DNA of 64,000 nucleotides from Rusavskia elegans (lineage: Eukaryota > Ascomycota > Lecanoromycetes > Teloschistales > Teloschistaceae). The notes under the pieces were generated by a model. That model ran no database searches. It had not been told where the DNA came from and was given only the letters and a program-made list of their open reading frames with translations. A program made the position numbers and the translations under genes. Where the stretch lies: the NCBI GenBank assembly GCA_011316305.1, contig SAUG01000103.1, positions 62,001-126,000 on the forward strand, in the 5' to 3' direction. Positions 1 through 11,520 of this stretch are shown here, in pieces (the stretch's first letter is position 1; each line of letters opens with the position of its first letter).

Positions 1-1500
1 ATTTATTCTATAGTTTTTTTCGATTAAAAAAATTTAATAAATTTTCTATAGAACTTTTTTTTAATACCGATAGCTATAGAAATACTAGACTACTAATATT
101 CGAACTCTTTATAATAATTCAAATTCAATTAAATATATTTATTATTATTTTAAAAGCCTAGTACTAGATAGTCTGCTCGAATTTTATTAGCTATATCTTT
201 AATAATTTGTTTTTACTTTCTATATAATCGATTAAATTTTAATAATATAACGTTTATATATCGGCTCGCTATTTGATTTATAGACTAGCTAAAATAGATT
301 TTATCTAGAAAAAATCTATCGTTAAAAATTTCGCTAGATATAAAAAATTTAGATATTGTATATTAGTTTTAAAAATTTAAAATTAATACGATTTATAATT
401 AAATAATAAATAATATAGAAAGATAATATAAATATAAAAATATTAATTTAAATATTTTTTACTATTTAGTAGAAAAAAATCGACGTCTATCTAAATAGTA
501 TCTAAGATATTAATATAATCGTATAGTAAAAGCAAATATATTTTCGTATTATAATATAGAAAAAGAGATTTTAGCGATTTTAGCAAATTAAACCCGGAAA
601 TCCGAGTTCGACCCGGAATCGAATTAAATTAAATTTTAAAATAATCCGATCCGATTCGGTTTAGTATTTAGAAAAGCCGGAATCGATTCGAATCGAATCG
701 GTTTTTCCAATCCGAATTTAAAATCCGACTTTACGGTTAAACTAATAATTCTATACTATATATAAAAGATTTAGTAAACCGAATCGAATTTTTATCGGTT
801 TCTATTTTATAATTCGATTTAATTTTCGGTTCTAATTTTAGAAACCAATCTATATCGTTTAGTAGGTCGAGTCGAATTAATTCGCTAAAACTCGAGTCGG
901 ATTTTCGAGAAACCGATAGGAATCCGACCCGAAGTAGCCAATCTAACGTAGTCCGAACTATTAAATAATAAAGAAATTCTAGTATAGATTATTATATCTA
1001 GTTATATATAGCTGTAAAGATAAAATTATAATATTACGAAAAGTTTTTATTATATAGAAAATTATAAAAGAAAAATAGAATAATATTTAGTAATTATATT
1101 AATAACTAATAAAAAAAGTAATCTAATTGAAATAAAGAGCTATATATATAGTAAAAAGGCCGATATATCCGATAGAATCGATTTACTAAATAGAGACGGT
1201 CCTACGGCTTTAACGGCTCTAATTAAACTAAATTATTAATTCGTTTATTTAATTAATAAACGTAAATATTCCTGTAAAATTGTGGACGTAATATTAAATT
1301 ATCTTCGATAGAAAAATCGCGACTGTATTCTTTAATATCTAACGTATAATTTTCGAATATTCGAATTTAGTAATATTATCCGAAATAAAAAGATTCTAAT
1401 TTATAAATTATAGTAAATATAACGAAAAAATTTTACTTCAAATTATTAAAGAAAATAACTACTTTAAAATAGTAACGGGAAGCAAAGTTATACTAAAAGA
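1..1500. repeat. RIP-degraded AT-rich repeat (probable dead transposon)
   Basis: The tract is strongly AT-rich and nearly lacks CA and TG dinucleotides: only a handful occur in the first 600 bases, while TA is very frequent and CG is retained. That bias is the known signature of repeat-induced point mutation, which converts CpA to TpA in duplicated DNA of Pezizomycotina. No reading frame survives. One stretch near 470-570 can be read as a very weak echo of a retroelement RNase H region, too degraded to name a family. Composition changes abruptly to ordinary genomic sequence at about 1500. Confidence 0.75.
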
Positions 1501-2909
1501 TACTAAATACGTCCAGACGCTCCGCTGAAGATGCTCCACGTGACTTTTCGGAAGCGTTGCGTTATCCGACGAAGGTGATGCTAAAGCGGCATCAGCGGTC
1601 TTACTATGTTGGGAAGCAGCCGCCCAGGAGGATGGCGAGATATCGACTGTTCGCCCCCCGTTGCAGTTGATTGTCAACACAGCCTCTCACGTTCCAGATG
1701 CTGCACAGATACAGCCTGTCACGTATAGGCCCCCTGCATCATCCGTTCTTTTGACATATGCAGGATTTACTTTCATACGTGGGACGATATCGAACCGAGA
1801 TATATAAAGTGTGGTAGGGGAGGTCAGCTGTTTGGATGGCTCGGTGATGGTTACATACTCAGCCTCCTTATGCACGACACCTTGACTTGACTACGTATCG
1901 ATCTGGAGTAGGCCGATTGCTCGGTTTGGGAATGCTTTGAAGGAACTACTTCTCAATCGAGATGTCTTGCCACCACGAATGAGCAATGAGGGTGCGAGTG
2001 ATGCTATGCTATGACATGACCCGAGGTGAAAAAGAGTTTTTTACGTATAATCCATGGCAGCATCCCGTATGAGTAGTGTCATACGGTAGTGCGATTCCAG
2101 GCTACCGTAGGACCAAAATCAACGACACACCTACGGTGACGGATTGACGGAGAGAATTGAAGGCCAATAATGATTTGAGCGACGTTCAAAGAAGGCGGCT
2201 TCTCCATATCTCTCTCTCTACCTACCTTCGATTTATCATCACGACGGTCTCACTCAGACACCAGTCGGGGAAAGTCGCAAGCTGAAACACGCACCGAGGC
2301 AAATAATAATGACGGGAAGAGGGACTCGCACTACCTTACTGTCGTGCAGGCTTCGCAGCATATGCACACAGCCTCGACAAGGCTTGCATCAAAGGTGCCA
2401 GGCCTCGTACTACTCACTCCACCCCTGGCTATGACACCGACCACTCAACAGCATCAACAATTACCATCGCGGAGTGTCGGTGGCAGGTAGCGGAGGCAGC
2501 AGCTATTTATGGTCGCTTGAGGGAGGGTCCGGCTGCGAGAGGATGTCGATGATGGGGTGTGAAACAAGAGATCGACTCTGCTGCTGACAAGAGGGTGGTA
2601 GAGTAATTGTACCTTGCTTGGTACTCCGCTGGCTAGACACATTCGTCTCATGCATGCATGCATGACCTTTGCCTACAGTTTGTTCTTCGACCAACCTCGA
2701 GTCATTTGCAACTTCAATGTCGAGTCCAAGCACGCAGAACGCAGGAGCCTGTGCTCTGAGATGATTGTTGCTCACGCATTGTCCACCTGATCCGAATCGC
2801 CCTCTCGTCCAAAGATAGATCCCTACCTTACGCACCCAGCTCAATCTTAGGGGATTCCGAGTAAATTCTAATCCGCGTCTAATCACCGCACGCACGCTAT
2901 CATCCAGCA
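1501..2909. other. Gene-free stretch
   Basis: Composition is normal from about 1500 onward. Short open frames exist but none has family resemblance or credible splice structure. A TCTCTCTCTC run lies near 2210. The last few hundred bases probably hold the promoter and leader of the gene starting at 2910. Confidence 0.5.
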
Positions 2910-5634
2910 ATGCCCTCCAGAGCATCCAAACACTTCTTTCATAAGAACAGATCCCAAGCTTCCCTTCTGAGCAGCCAGGACCCCAACGGTGCTCGACCTT
3001 CAAACCTCGCCTCTCCAATTGACTCACCCCTACACTCACCCGCCTTCCCTCCACCCAACGCCGCCGCTTTGCATGACGAGGTAGAAGGCCAACAATACGG
3101 CCACCCTTATCCTGCAGAGGATCCAAGACCCTACCAAACAGGTTTCCCTAGTCGCTCCCAGAGTCAGCGAACCCCTCCCGCTCACGCTTCGCCCTTCAAC
3201 CATCCACAGCCGACAATACAGCTTGTTGGTCCCTCCGCCGCACAACAGGCCAGTCCAGCTCAATCGGTCATTGACGAAGACCCCGACGCTTATTACCATC
3301 AGGCCCCTGCTGCTAAATCGCAGAAAGAAGAGCCGAAAAAGAGAAGGTTCTTTGGACTGGGAAGCTCGTCCAGAGACTCCAGCACGAGCGCGGCCGCCCC
3401 GCCCGCTGCACCACAACGCTTGGGTCGAAGTATCTCTGTACGGACGAAAAACTATCCTTATCAGAACCCTCCGGTCTCAAACTCGCGGCCGATCCAGCAG
3501 CGTTGGCCTTCCGAGTCCAGCGGATCAACTTATCCTCCGCCTGCCAGCGAAGAGGACCACGACACGGGGGCTGGTCTCCCTTCCAGTGCCAGTGGTCCTG
3601 CACCCCCTATCCCAGACAAAGATCCTTTGAGGTCAACTGATTTTGCCCTCTTGAACAACGGCGCTTACCGCAAACCATCACTGCAGGGTGTGACCGTTGA
3701 CACCAACGGCCATCCACGATTTGACAGAGAGGGATCTGCCACTTCAACGACCTGGGATTCCCCTCAGTCTTTACACCAATACCAACGCGTTCAACCGGAT
3801 CTGCATCAGCTTCCTCCTTCATACCAGCCATCTCCTTCCTCGGCCACCTCTGCTTCGAGTCATCCACTTTCCGCTCGAGGACAGCAAGAAGTCCTGCATC
3901 ACTACCATCAGGAACTGCAAACTAGCAGACCTCCCTCTCAGCAGTCATACGGACCACCGTCTCCGACTCAAACGTATCCTGCACGTCTCGAACCTCACCA
4001 GAGCAGATTGGTGCAGGCAACAGCACCTGCACCTTCTCATTTCCCAGGCTCAATGGGCCCACCGCAAAATCAACCATCAAGAGATCGAAGGTCTCAAGAT
4101 TTAGCTCAACAACAGCAAAATCACCAGGGAGGCGGAACTAGAGAAGGCGCGGGTTATCAGCCGTATCACCAAGCCGGCCAAGCGCAAGGTCAGCCCCAGG
4201 GACCTCCACCCGCATACAGCTCGCAGTTGGGTGTCAGCAGTCAACAAGGTAACAGCCACCGGGGTCCGCAACCATCTCCAATGGCGCAACAGATCACAGG
4301 GGAGCAAGGACGGAGTACTCCCCCTCCCAGTAGATCGCGGGACGACCTATCGGGTCTGGATGTCGCCCAACTAGTTGCTCGACACGATGAGTTACGTATG
4401 TGTTCTATCCAAAGACTCTACTCCGAGCCAGTTTTCTTTCTCAGTCCAAATCATGCCCAGAATGTAGTCTGATGATCAAGCAGAAGATAAGTATCGCAAG
4501 GTCAAGAAATACTACTTTGAAAAAGAAAGCCAGGTTCAGCAGCTGCAAAATACCCTCGCCCACCAGCGGCTCGCTATGTCCCGTACCTCCCTCGACGATA
4601 ATGAATACGTCAATCGCTTCTCCCGGCTCGACGGCGCCATCAACAACCTGGCCTTCAACATCCGACGAGAATGGCGCTCCGTACCTCCTTGGCTCGCCCC
4701 TGCCGTCAACAAAGACGCAACGACGAATCCGACCAAAGAAATGACCGCCGTCGGCCGCGCATGCATTTCCCGTTGGCTGGTCGACGAGCTCTTCGATCGC
4801 TTCTTCCACCCGAGTCTCGATCCAGGCCTAAGCACCCAACTCAAAATCATCGAGAAGAACCTGCGTCGTTTCGCCGCCCCTACACCCACCGACGAGGAAA
4901 AAGAAGGGCTATTGAGCAGAATCAGCAACTGGCGCCTTGCGACCTTGGAAGGGCTCAATGAAGTCCTTCAATCGGCCTCCGCAGCCGAAAACAGGAATGC
5001 ACTCACCCTCACGTTGGTGGAGAAGATGGTTGCAGCGCTCAATATGAACCTCAAAGATCCTGCACCAGCGGGCTTGGAAGGTGGCGTTTCGATGATTGTC
5101 GAACTGGCCGTGGGTATCGCGGCCAATCTCCCTCTCGAGAGCCGTGACGTTTTTGTAGAGTATGTCTACCCAAACAGTCGGATCGATGAGAACGTGATGA
5201 AACTCGAAACCGGCCTGCCGCCGCTCACAAACCCCGGGGAGGGCATCATAGAAGAACCATCGCGGTCCTCGGTGGAAAAAGATAGCCATGCCGATGAGAA
5301 TGATTCCCTGAAGGATCGAGACGAAGAAGTCGAATCCCCGCAACAACAGAAGTCATCGGAAAAAGAAGCCCAACAGCATCAACAACAACAACAACACCAA
5401 CAGCAAAAGAAGAAGTCGGGTATGTTTGGCGGGTTTATGGGCGGCAAGAAGGCGGGCTCCGTCCCTGGCGGTAGCGGGGTGGCAGCGCAGCAGGCACAGA
5501 AAGAGCAACTGGCCAAGGAACAGCAGGCCAAGGAGCCGAAGGAGGAGAGGGTTAGGTTTTGCGCCTTCATGGCGGTCGAGGTTAGGGGTAGGAGTGTGCT
5601 TGTAAAAGCACCCGTATGGACGCATGCTGTGTAA
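2910..5634 (+). CDS. Conserved fungal hypothetical protein, low-complexity N-terminus
   Basis: Two exons, 2910-4395 and 4484-5634, join across an 88-nt intron (GTATGT..CAG) to give 878 residues. I chose CAG at 4481-4483 as acceptor because the nearer TAG at 4465-4467 puts a stop in frame, whereas this one reads HDELQDKYRKVKKYYFEK. The first roughly 490 residues are rich in Pro, Ser and Gln and look disordered. From about 495 to 770 the sequence is ordered: a short coiled-coil-like segment (ESQVQQLQNTLAHQRL) followed by an alpha-helical domain with SRTSLDD and NNLAFNIRREW. Then comes a charged Gln-rich stretch and a short C-terminal block (RVRFCAFMAVEVRGR). I recall similar proteins across filamentous ascomycetes but cannot assign a function. 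There is no signal peptide or membrane segment. Confidence 0.75.
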
Positions 5635-6592
5635 GCAGCCTTCCGTGGTATTGAACGAAGGGGGTGGGGTTGGGTTATACGACATGGTTCCGAAGAGCAA
5701 TGGAGCATGTATGCATTGGTGAGGCCTATGAGCTGGAAGAATGATTATGAATGGATATGAAGGAGCAGGATCAGGATCTGCGATGATAGATAGATCAAGG
5801 AAGTTCTGGGAAATTCTACAACCACTTGGGTTATGAACGAGGACCACTAGGTAGGTAGGTAGGCAGGTGGTCTGTCTATTATGAAATGGACAGAGAACGA
5901 AAGGTTTTGGATATCCGAGATTTATATCAACCCTTTACTGGGTGGAGGTGTATCCTACCTACCTATCTATCTATCTATCCCACCCAAGCAAGCCGAAGAC
6001 GATTTTCTGTCATGTGCTTCTGGTCTATTTTATAATATCTGGGTCGCCACCACTTGTGATGAAGATGTAATTTCCGTTTTGCGGTTTTGGAATACGGTGG
6101 GTGACTCGATCGATGCTGGCGATTCGAATTCGGTAGAGTGAGTATATATTTTATGAAGTCGAATTCAACCTTTTGGATGGAGATCTGGGTATGGAATGAT
6201 CTCCACGCGATATATTTCGGAGTGTGCCCTCCTTTTAAATCATTACGTACACCGCGATGACACCTCACGATTCATGTCCTTAATGATTGGGGAAGCTGCG
6301 AAGTTTCAGCCCCCTTAACGTGCAGGAAAAGCGCAAGGGTATATACTATACAGTAGTCGGCAGAAGCATACGTACTAATTTAATCTACAGTGTGTAGGAA
6401 AACGGATGCATCTTCCACCATAGGTAGGAGGACCTTATACCCAAACCATTTGTTTTTATCAAAAGCTCAATCACAAAGGCCGAGCAGTCGTCAACATGAT
6501 ATCCCAAATCGAACGTACCGACTGTCATTGATCCTTCTTACGATTTGACTCTCAACACGACAAGGCACTCACTCCATGCCCCGCCCAGCCTT
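5635..6592. other. Intergenic region between convergent genes
   Basis: This stretch holds the 3' ends of two convergent genes. It contains TAGG repeats at 5848-5863 and CCTA/TCTA repeats at 5954-5981, which are partly complementary. No gene is supported. Confidence 0.5.
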
Positions 6593-8456
6593 CTACCTTC
6601 CCATCCACTCCCCACCAATCCACCGATTGAAAAACTCCAAGCTTGCCTCGGGCTGATCCAACGGCACCATATGCCCACCGGCATGCAATCTCATGAAGGT
6701 GAAATTCCCGCTGCTCTTCACCTGACCGATCTTGGTGCCCTGTCTCAGCGCAGGTGAGTAATCGGCCGTGAGCGCCAGATCGTCGAGCGGGACGCTGCGG
6801 AAGGCCTTTTGGCCGGGCCATTCCAGGGCTTCGGTCCAGGCGTGGTTGCCGAGCCAGTTGCAGATGAAGTCTGCGTCGCCGGCGTAGACGAGGACGGGGA
6901 TCTGTTCCAATATGCCTGGGACCAAGCGGTGGAAGGGTTGCATCCAGTCGCCCGCGAATAGGAAATTCCGGTTGACGTCGAAATTGCAGCTGTCGTAGCC
7001 GTCGGTCTCGGCGCCCAGTGCTTCGATCACGTGCGGCTGGTTGAGGTACTTGGTGATCCAGCTCAACTGCTCGTAGCAGAGGCTGTCGCCGGAGGTACAC
7101 TTCTTGCGGATGTCGTATGGGTTCTGGCCGGTTCTCTGGTAGGGGCCGATGATGGCGTTGTTGCAGTAGATGCTGGCGGGGACGCAGGACCATATGCTTC
7201 CGGAGCTGTAGCAGCCTTCGATGAGATATTTGCAACGGGGTAGCGCGTTGTCCATGGATTTGCATGCGCTTTCGTCGAGGACGGCGGGCCAGCCGCCGTC
7301 GCCGCAGGCCATGGGGCGGTAGTAGTCGTATTGCGTTAGGCCGTCTGTCAGACCGTTGCCGATGAGGACGGATTTGAGATTGATGTTACGCTTCTTGAAG
7401 GCGAGGATTTGTGAGGCGAATACAGGGATGTAGTGCCCGGCGTAAGATTCGCCGGCAATATGGAAGTCTTGGTGTGCGTATTCGGGGAATTGTGTAAAGA
7501 AGAGGGTCAAGAGTGCGTAGACGTCTTTGCCAGCCGCGATGGTGTTGGAGACGGAGGATCCACTGTAAGAGAAGCCGGTATTGACGGGCTGGTCGAGGAA
7601 GATGACGCTGGCGTTGGAGTTCCAGCTGTAGGGGTTACGAACGATCTTGAGGTTTTTGTCGATGGAAGCCGGGCCAAGTTCCAGAAACAGGCCGGTGAGC
7701 GAGGAGCAGCCTGGGCCTCCATTAATCCAGAGAACTACGGGGTCGTTCTTGGGATCATTTCGTGATTCGAAGAACCCTAATGGTGTGTCAGTCTCGTCGT
7801 ACTGCACAAAGCGAGCCGCGTAACATACAGTAGAACAAATGCTTGTCATTCACCTCATCATCGAGATATCCACTGTATTGCTTCACGCCAGGATCGATGC
7901 CCAGTGAGCTCGGATCGACCTTTTTCGTCCGCAGATTGTACGTTTCTAGCTTGCCCTCGACCTCTCTTTCCATCTCGCCATGGACGTTCTCGACCCATAC
8001 GCTCTGCACATCGGCACCCTTGATGATGTGATCCCAGTGATTGTTGGGTCTTCGAGTATGCTTTTTGGGCGGCGAAAAGAAGCTAGCCTTGTCCATCTCC
8101 TTGGGAAACATTTGAGCGACTTCGTCCCATACGGCGCGAGCTTCTCCCTGCAATGAATTCCGAGTCAGCATGCCCCACATTCTACCATTGCAAGGGATTT
8201 GGCAGGGAATCCGATAGACCTGTCAGTCGAGGTCTCGACTGCCTAGCTTGCCAGGAACAGCTCCAAAGCCAGGCGTCATCTCGGTAAAGGAACTCGGAAA
8301 ACTGCCTACCGTGAGTGACTTCAAGGACTCTTGAAGGTTGCGTAGCGGCCTGGTCCAAGCCTCGGAGGCCTCTTGTGGTGGTTGAAGGACATGCTGGAAG
8401 GGCGGCGACCAGGCAGACGCTGCTCCGATAAGGAGGGAAGTCGCGAGGACTTTCAT
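6593..8456 (-). CDS. cpyA: Vacuolar serine carboxypeptidase Y
   Basis: Exons are 8456-8310, 8147-7829 and 7776-6593 (549 residues). The enzyme removes C-terminal residues from peptides in the vacuole (peptidase family S10). The protein starts with a signal peptide ([15 protein letters not shown]) and a propeptide of about 120 residues. Visible family motifs are NGGPGCSS (175-181), nucleophile Ser266 in GESYAGHY, Asp458 in the GDADFICNW block and His524 in HAGGHMVP, which complete the catalytic triad. Length matches Aspergillus CPY. An ATG 11 codons upstream (8489) is in frame, but the start at 8456 puts the hydrophobic signal at the N-terminus. Both introns sit where homologues need continuous sequence: SLT/GEAR and HLFYW/FFES. 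Family assignment is secure; vacuolar location is inferred from homology. Confidence 0.93.
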
Positions 8457-8923
8457 AATAACGGATCGCTGTGAAGGTACAGCTACCAAGGACTCCTGTT
8501 TGATGTATTCAGATCTTCCGGTGCGGACGATAAGTGGAAAGAAGATGCTGTATTAAGCTCTGCAGAGGTCATGAGCTCCAAATCATGCGTAACACACACT
8601 TAGCAACCGCTGCCGAATGACGTTGATTCGCCGAGCTTATCTCAGGGTCTCGGTGGCGAGGGTACTTCTCAGAACGGCCGCCTTTTGGTCTCACGGTGCT
8701 TGGCGCATGCATGCTTGGCATGATTCATGTCGCTCACCGAGACTTATGTTAACGGTAAATGGTTGCTGATAATTTTGCCCCGGCTATCATTTGAACACAA
8801 TCTGTGATTTCTACGGCAAATATGTGGCCTACTTTACGTGTTTTTGAATTTGTACAATGAAAATCATCCAGAACGCATTTGGTACCATCCGAACTCTTCC
8901 CTTTAAAAGTTGTAGATGCCAAA
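8457..8923. promoter_or_regulatory. Upstream region of cpyA
   Basis: About 470 bases lie between the start of the carboxypeptidase gene and the 3' end of the regulator gene, both on the minus strand. It should contain the cpyA promoter and leader. I see no recognisable control site. Confidence 0.3.
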
Positions 8924-11520
8924 TCACATGATATCAGCGATCCGTATCCTGCTAGATCCGCTCTGCGGTGTCTCAGTGCCTCCAGGGCTGACGGGCGATG
9001 CTAGATGTGCCGGTGGCTGCTGCACTTGTGAAGGCAGCGTAAGGGGAATGGGTGGCTGTTGCTGCAAAGGTTGCTGTCGTTGCCTCTGATTCTGATGCAG
9101 CCGGGTCAGGGTGTCGACTATGCCATCCCAATTCGACCAACTATAATCCTCGTCAATGGCGGTGAGCGGCGTGGTGTTGACAGGTGAAAGGTGTGTGCTT
9201 GCTGGTGTCCTGGATGCGCCGTCGTTCCACACCCAAGCGCTGTCGGCACTCCCTTGCAGGTCTCCGGAAACCAGCGCAAGCAGCTCTTCGTCCACTTCGT
9301 AAACATCACCCCTCTCATCGAGCTTGGAGGATAGCCGTTGCAAGAAGAACTCAAAGTACCTGCCACACGCAACGTTCACCGGCCGCGCACTTCCCATCGC
9401 TGCCATGGCTCGTGCGCATATCAAAGCGTCTTCATACTCGGCCCGAAAACAGAGGAACAAACTGCATCGCCAAATATGGGTACACAGGAAAGCGTTGGCT
9501 GCTGAAATGAAAGGGCCTCTCCACGGCTCGTGCCCGCCTTGGGAGCGCGCAGGTAGTCCTGATCCATCGAGCATGCACCGTGCCAGGAAACTGCTAGTCC
9601 GTTTCGCAATCTTCGTGCACTCGTCCGCTACCTGAAACCGCGATCCCGGAGCGTTTTTGGTCGTGAGATTATGCCGATGGAGCACCAGACGTGCGTTCTG
9701 GAGATAGATCAATGGTGGTATCTGATGAGGATCAAGGGGCCCATGTGTGTTATCTTGATGGTGCGCGGGGAACGATTCCATGCAGTCATCGAACAAGGCG
9801 TCGAAGTATTGCAGAGTCAAAGAAGGTATGACTGGCTCCTTCAATGACTTGAGAAGCTTCGATATCCCTCGGATGACCTGTACCGTAGGCACCAGTGGCG
9901 ACTGTGCAGGTGTTGCCCGTACTTTGACACTGTCGCTCGCCCTTTCGCTTGTATCCGTTGGGGTAGATAGATTGATTTCACATTCGTCATCGTGGATCAT
10001 TGCCGGACGTCCAAGCTCAAGAGATAATAGCCTGCTTACCGTCAGCGTATGCCCCGTCACTGATCACATGGGTCCACGACGAACCGATCGCAAACATATA
10101 CCGTCCACCATACCGGTCGGTCGACTACTTGATCGATGTAGGAACCCTTGACGTTTGACATATGCAGACCGATGTCTTGGCCCATCCTAACAGCGATCCC
10201 GAGCCAGGTCCAGCCAGCCGATTTGCGATTGAGTTCCACGAGGAATACGCTTGTTAATACGGCGGTTCGAACATGATCTCGTGTGAGATCATCAGCCGAG
10301 AGGTCGAGTAATTTTCGAGACTTGTCTGAGTAATCTTGACCATCACGCAGATAACGTGGAAGAGTGCCGCAGGCGAAGACAGCAAAGAGGAGCGCGCTCC
10401 AAACTTGAGGGACTTCCCGAAGAGATTTTTGTCTGTAGACGGACTCATACTCTTGGCTGAAGGTCGTCCAGTCGAGCAGCGGGAAAGTGGCATGGAAGGA
10501 AATGCGGTATAGATACAACAACTCGTCTGCAACGTGCTTTTGGGGTAACTCTGAAAAATCCAGTCCTTTGCTTACCGCCGAACGAAACTTGGCACGGGGC
10601 TGTTGCTCGAGATAAGACTTGGGAGGCTTGAAGATTCCGTGCGCGTAGTTGCGGAGATCCGACCTGACCGCTGAGAAATCTTGCTGGGCTGAGATCCTCT
10701 GTCTCTTCCGTGGTGGTGGCTCGTATTCTTGGATCAATAAGCTCGATCGATCGTACGGTTGAGCTTCGTCGGGCGACCCCTCCCCTGACTGCGGTCGGAG
10801 CTGGCTCAGTTGCTGCTTTGCCTGTGCAAGTTGCTTCTCGAGGTCTTGCACTTGTCTGAGGCTTCATTAGGATTGAATCCAGGATGAGGAAGACATGACT
10901 TCTCGGTGACCTACTTGATGGAAGACCTGCACAGACGATATAAACATCAAACCGGACTAAACATCTGTTCCGCGAAAACTTACATTCGTTTGTTCGAGTC
11001 TTTTGTGAATTGGCATTTCACATTCCGACTCGTGCATTCCGAGCAACTCGTGTTGTCTGTGGCATCACACTTATCTGTCTTCAGCTTGGCCTGAGCTTGC
11101 CATGGATCGGTTCGAGCCCACCTTGACCTTCCGCTCGCGGCATGCATCGCAGCTAGGATCCTTCCTCCTCTGTCTGTAGGCGCGCTTCTGTGTCTGCAAG
11201 CCATTTGAAGGCGAATACAAGGGATGTGGCGCATTCGGTGTCCCTGGACCAGATCCTCCAGAGGCAGCGAACTCACGATACGGAGGTTGTCGAGCCCCAG
11301 GCGATCCCAACGAGGAGTAGTAGGATTGGAATTGGCCAGGATTCATAGCATCAGAACCACCAGCGGGCCGGCTAAGATGTGGGCTACTTGCCATGCCCAT
11401 GCCCGGTCCATAAACGCCTTGTGCCATTGTTGGCGGTGGAAGTGGCGAAGACACCTCGGCAGTAGAGGTCACTGGAAAGGATTGGACTGGCTGATGGCTG
11501 GTTCTCTCTGCGTCCGCCAT
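8924..11520 (-). CDS. Zn(II)2Cys6 fungal-specific transcription factor
   Basis: Five exons: 11520-11122, 11069-10984, 10926-10915, 10855-10085 and 10031-8924 (791 residues). The binuclear zinc cluster has Cys at 124, 127, 134, 142, 145 and 152, spacing C-x2-C-x6-C-x7-C-x2-C-x6-C. It is followed by a basic linker and a short coiled coil ([16 protein letters not shown]). The middle homology region of the Fungal_trans type is seen in [11 protein letters not shown] followed by [17 protein letters not shown], continuous only when the 10084-10032 intron is removed. The third exon is just 12 nt and restores [13 protein letters not shown], which matches how I recall relatives reading. The C-terminus is Gln/Pro-rich. 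It is a nuclear DNA-binding regulator; target genes cannot be told from sequence. Confidence 0.88.

Noticed and set aside
600..620. GAGTTCGACCCGG resembling a tRNA B box
   Set aside because: There is no matching A box, acceptor stem or cloverleaf around it; it belongs to the CG-rich words of the RIP tract.
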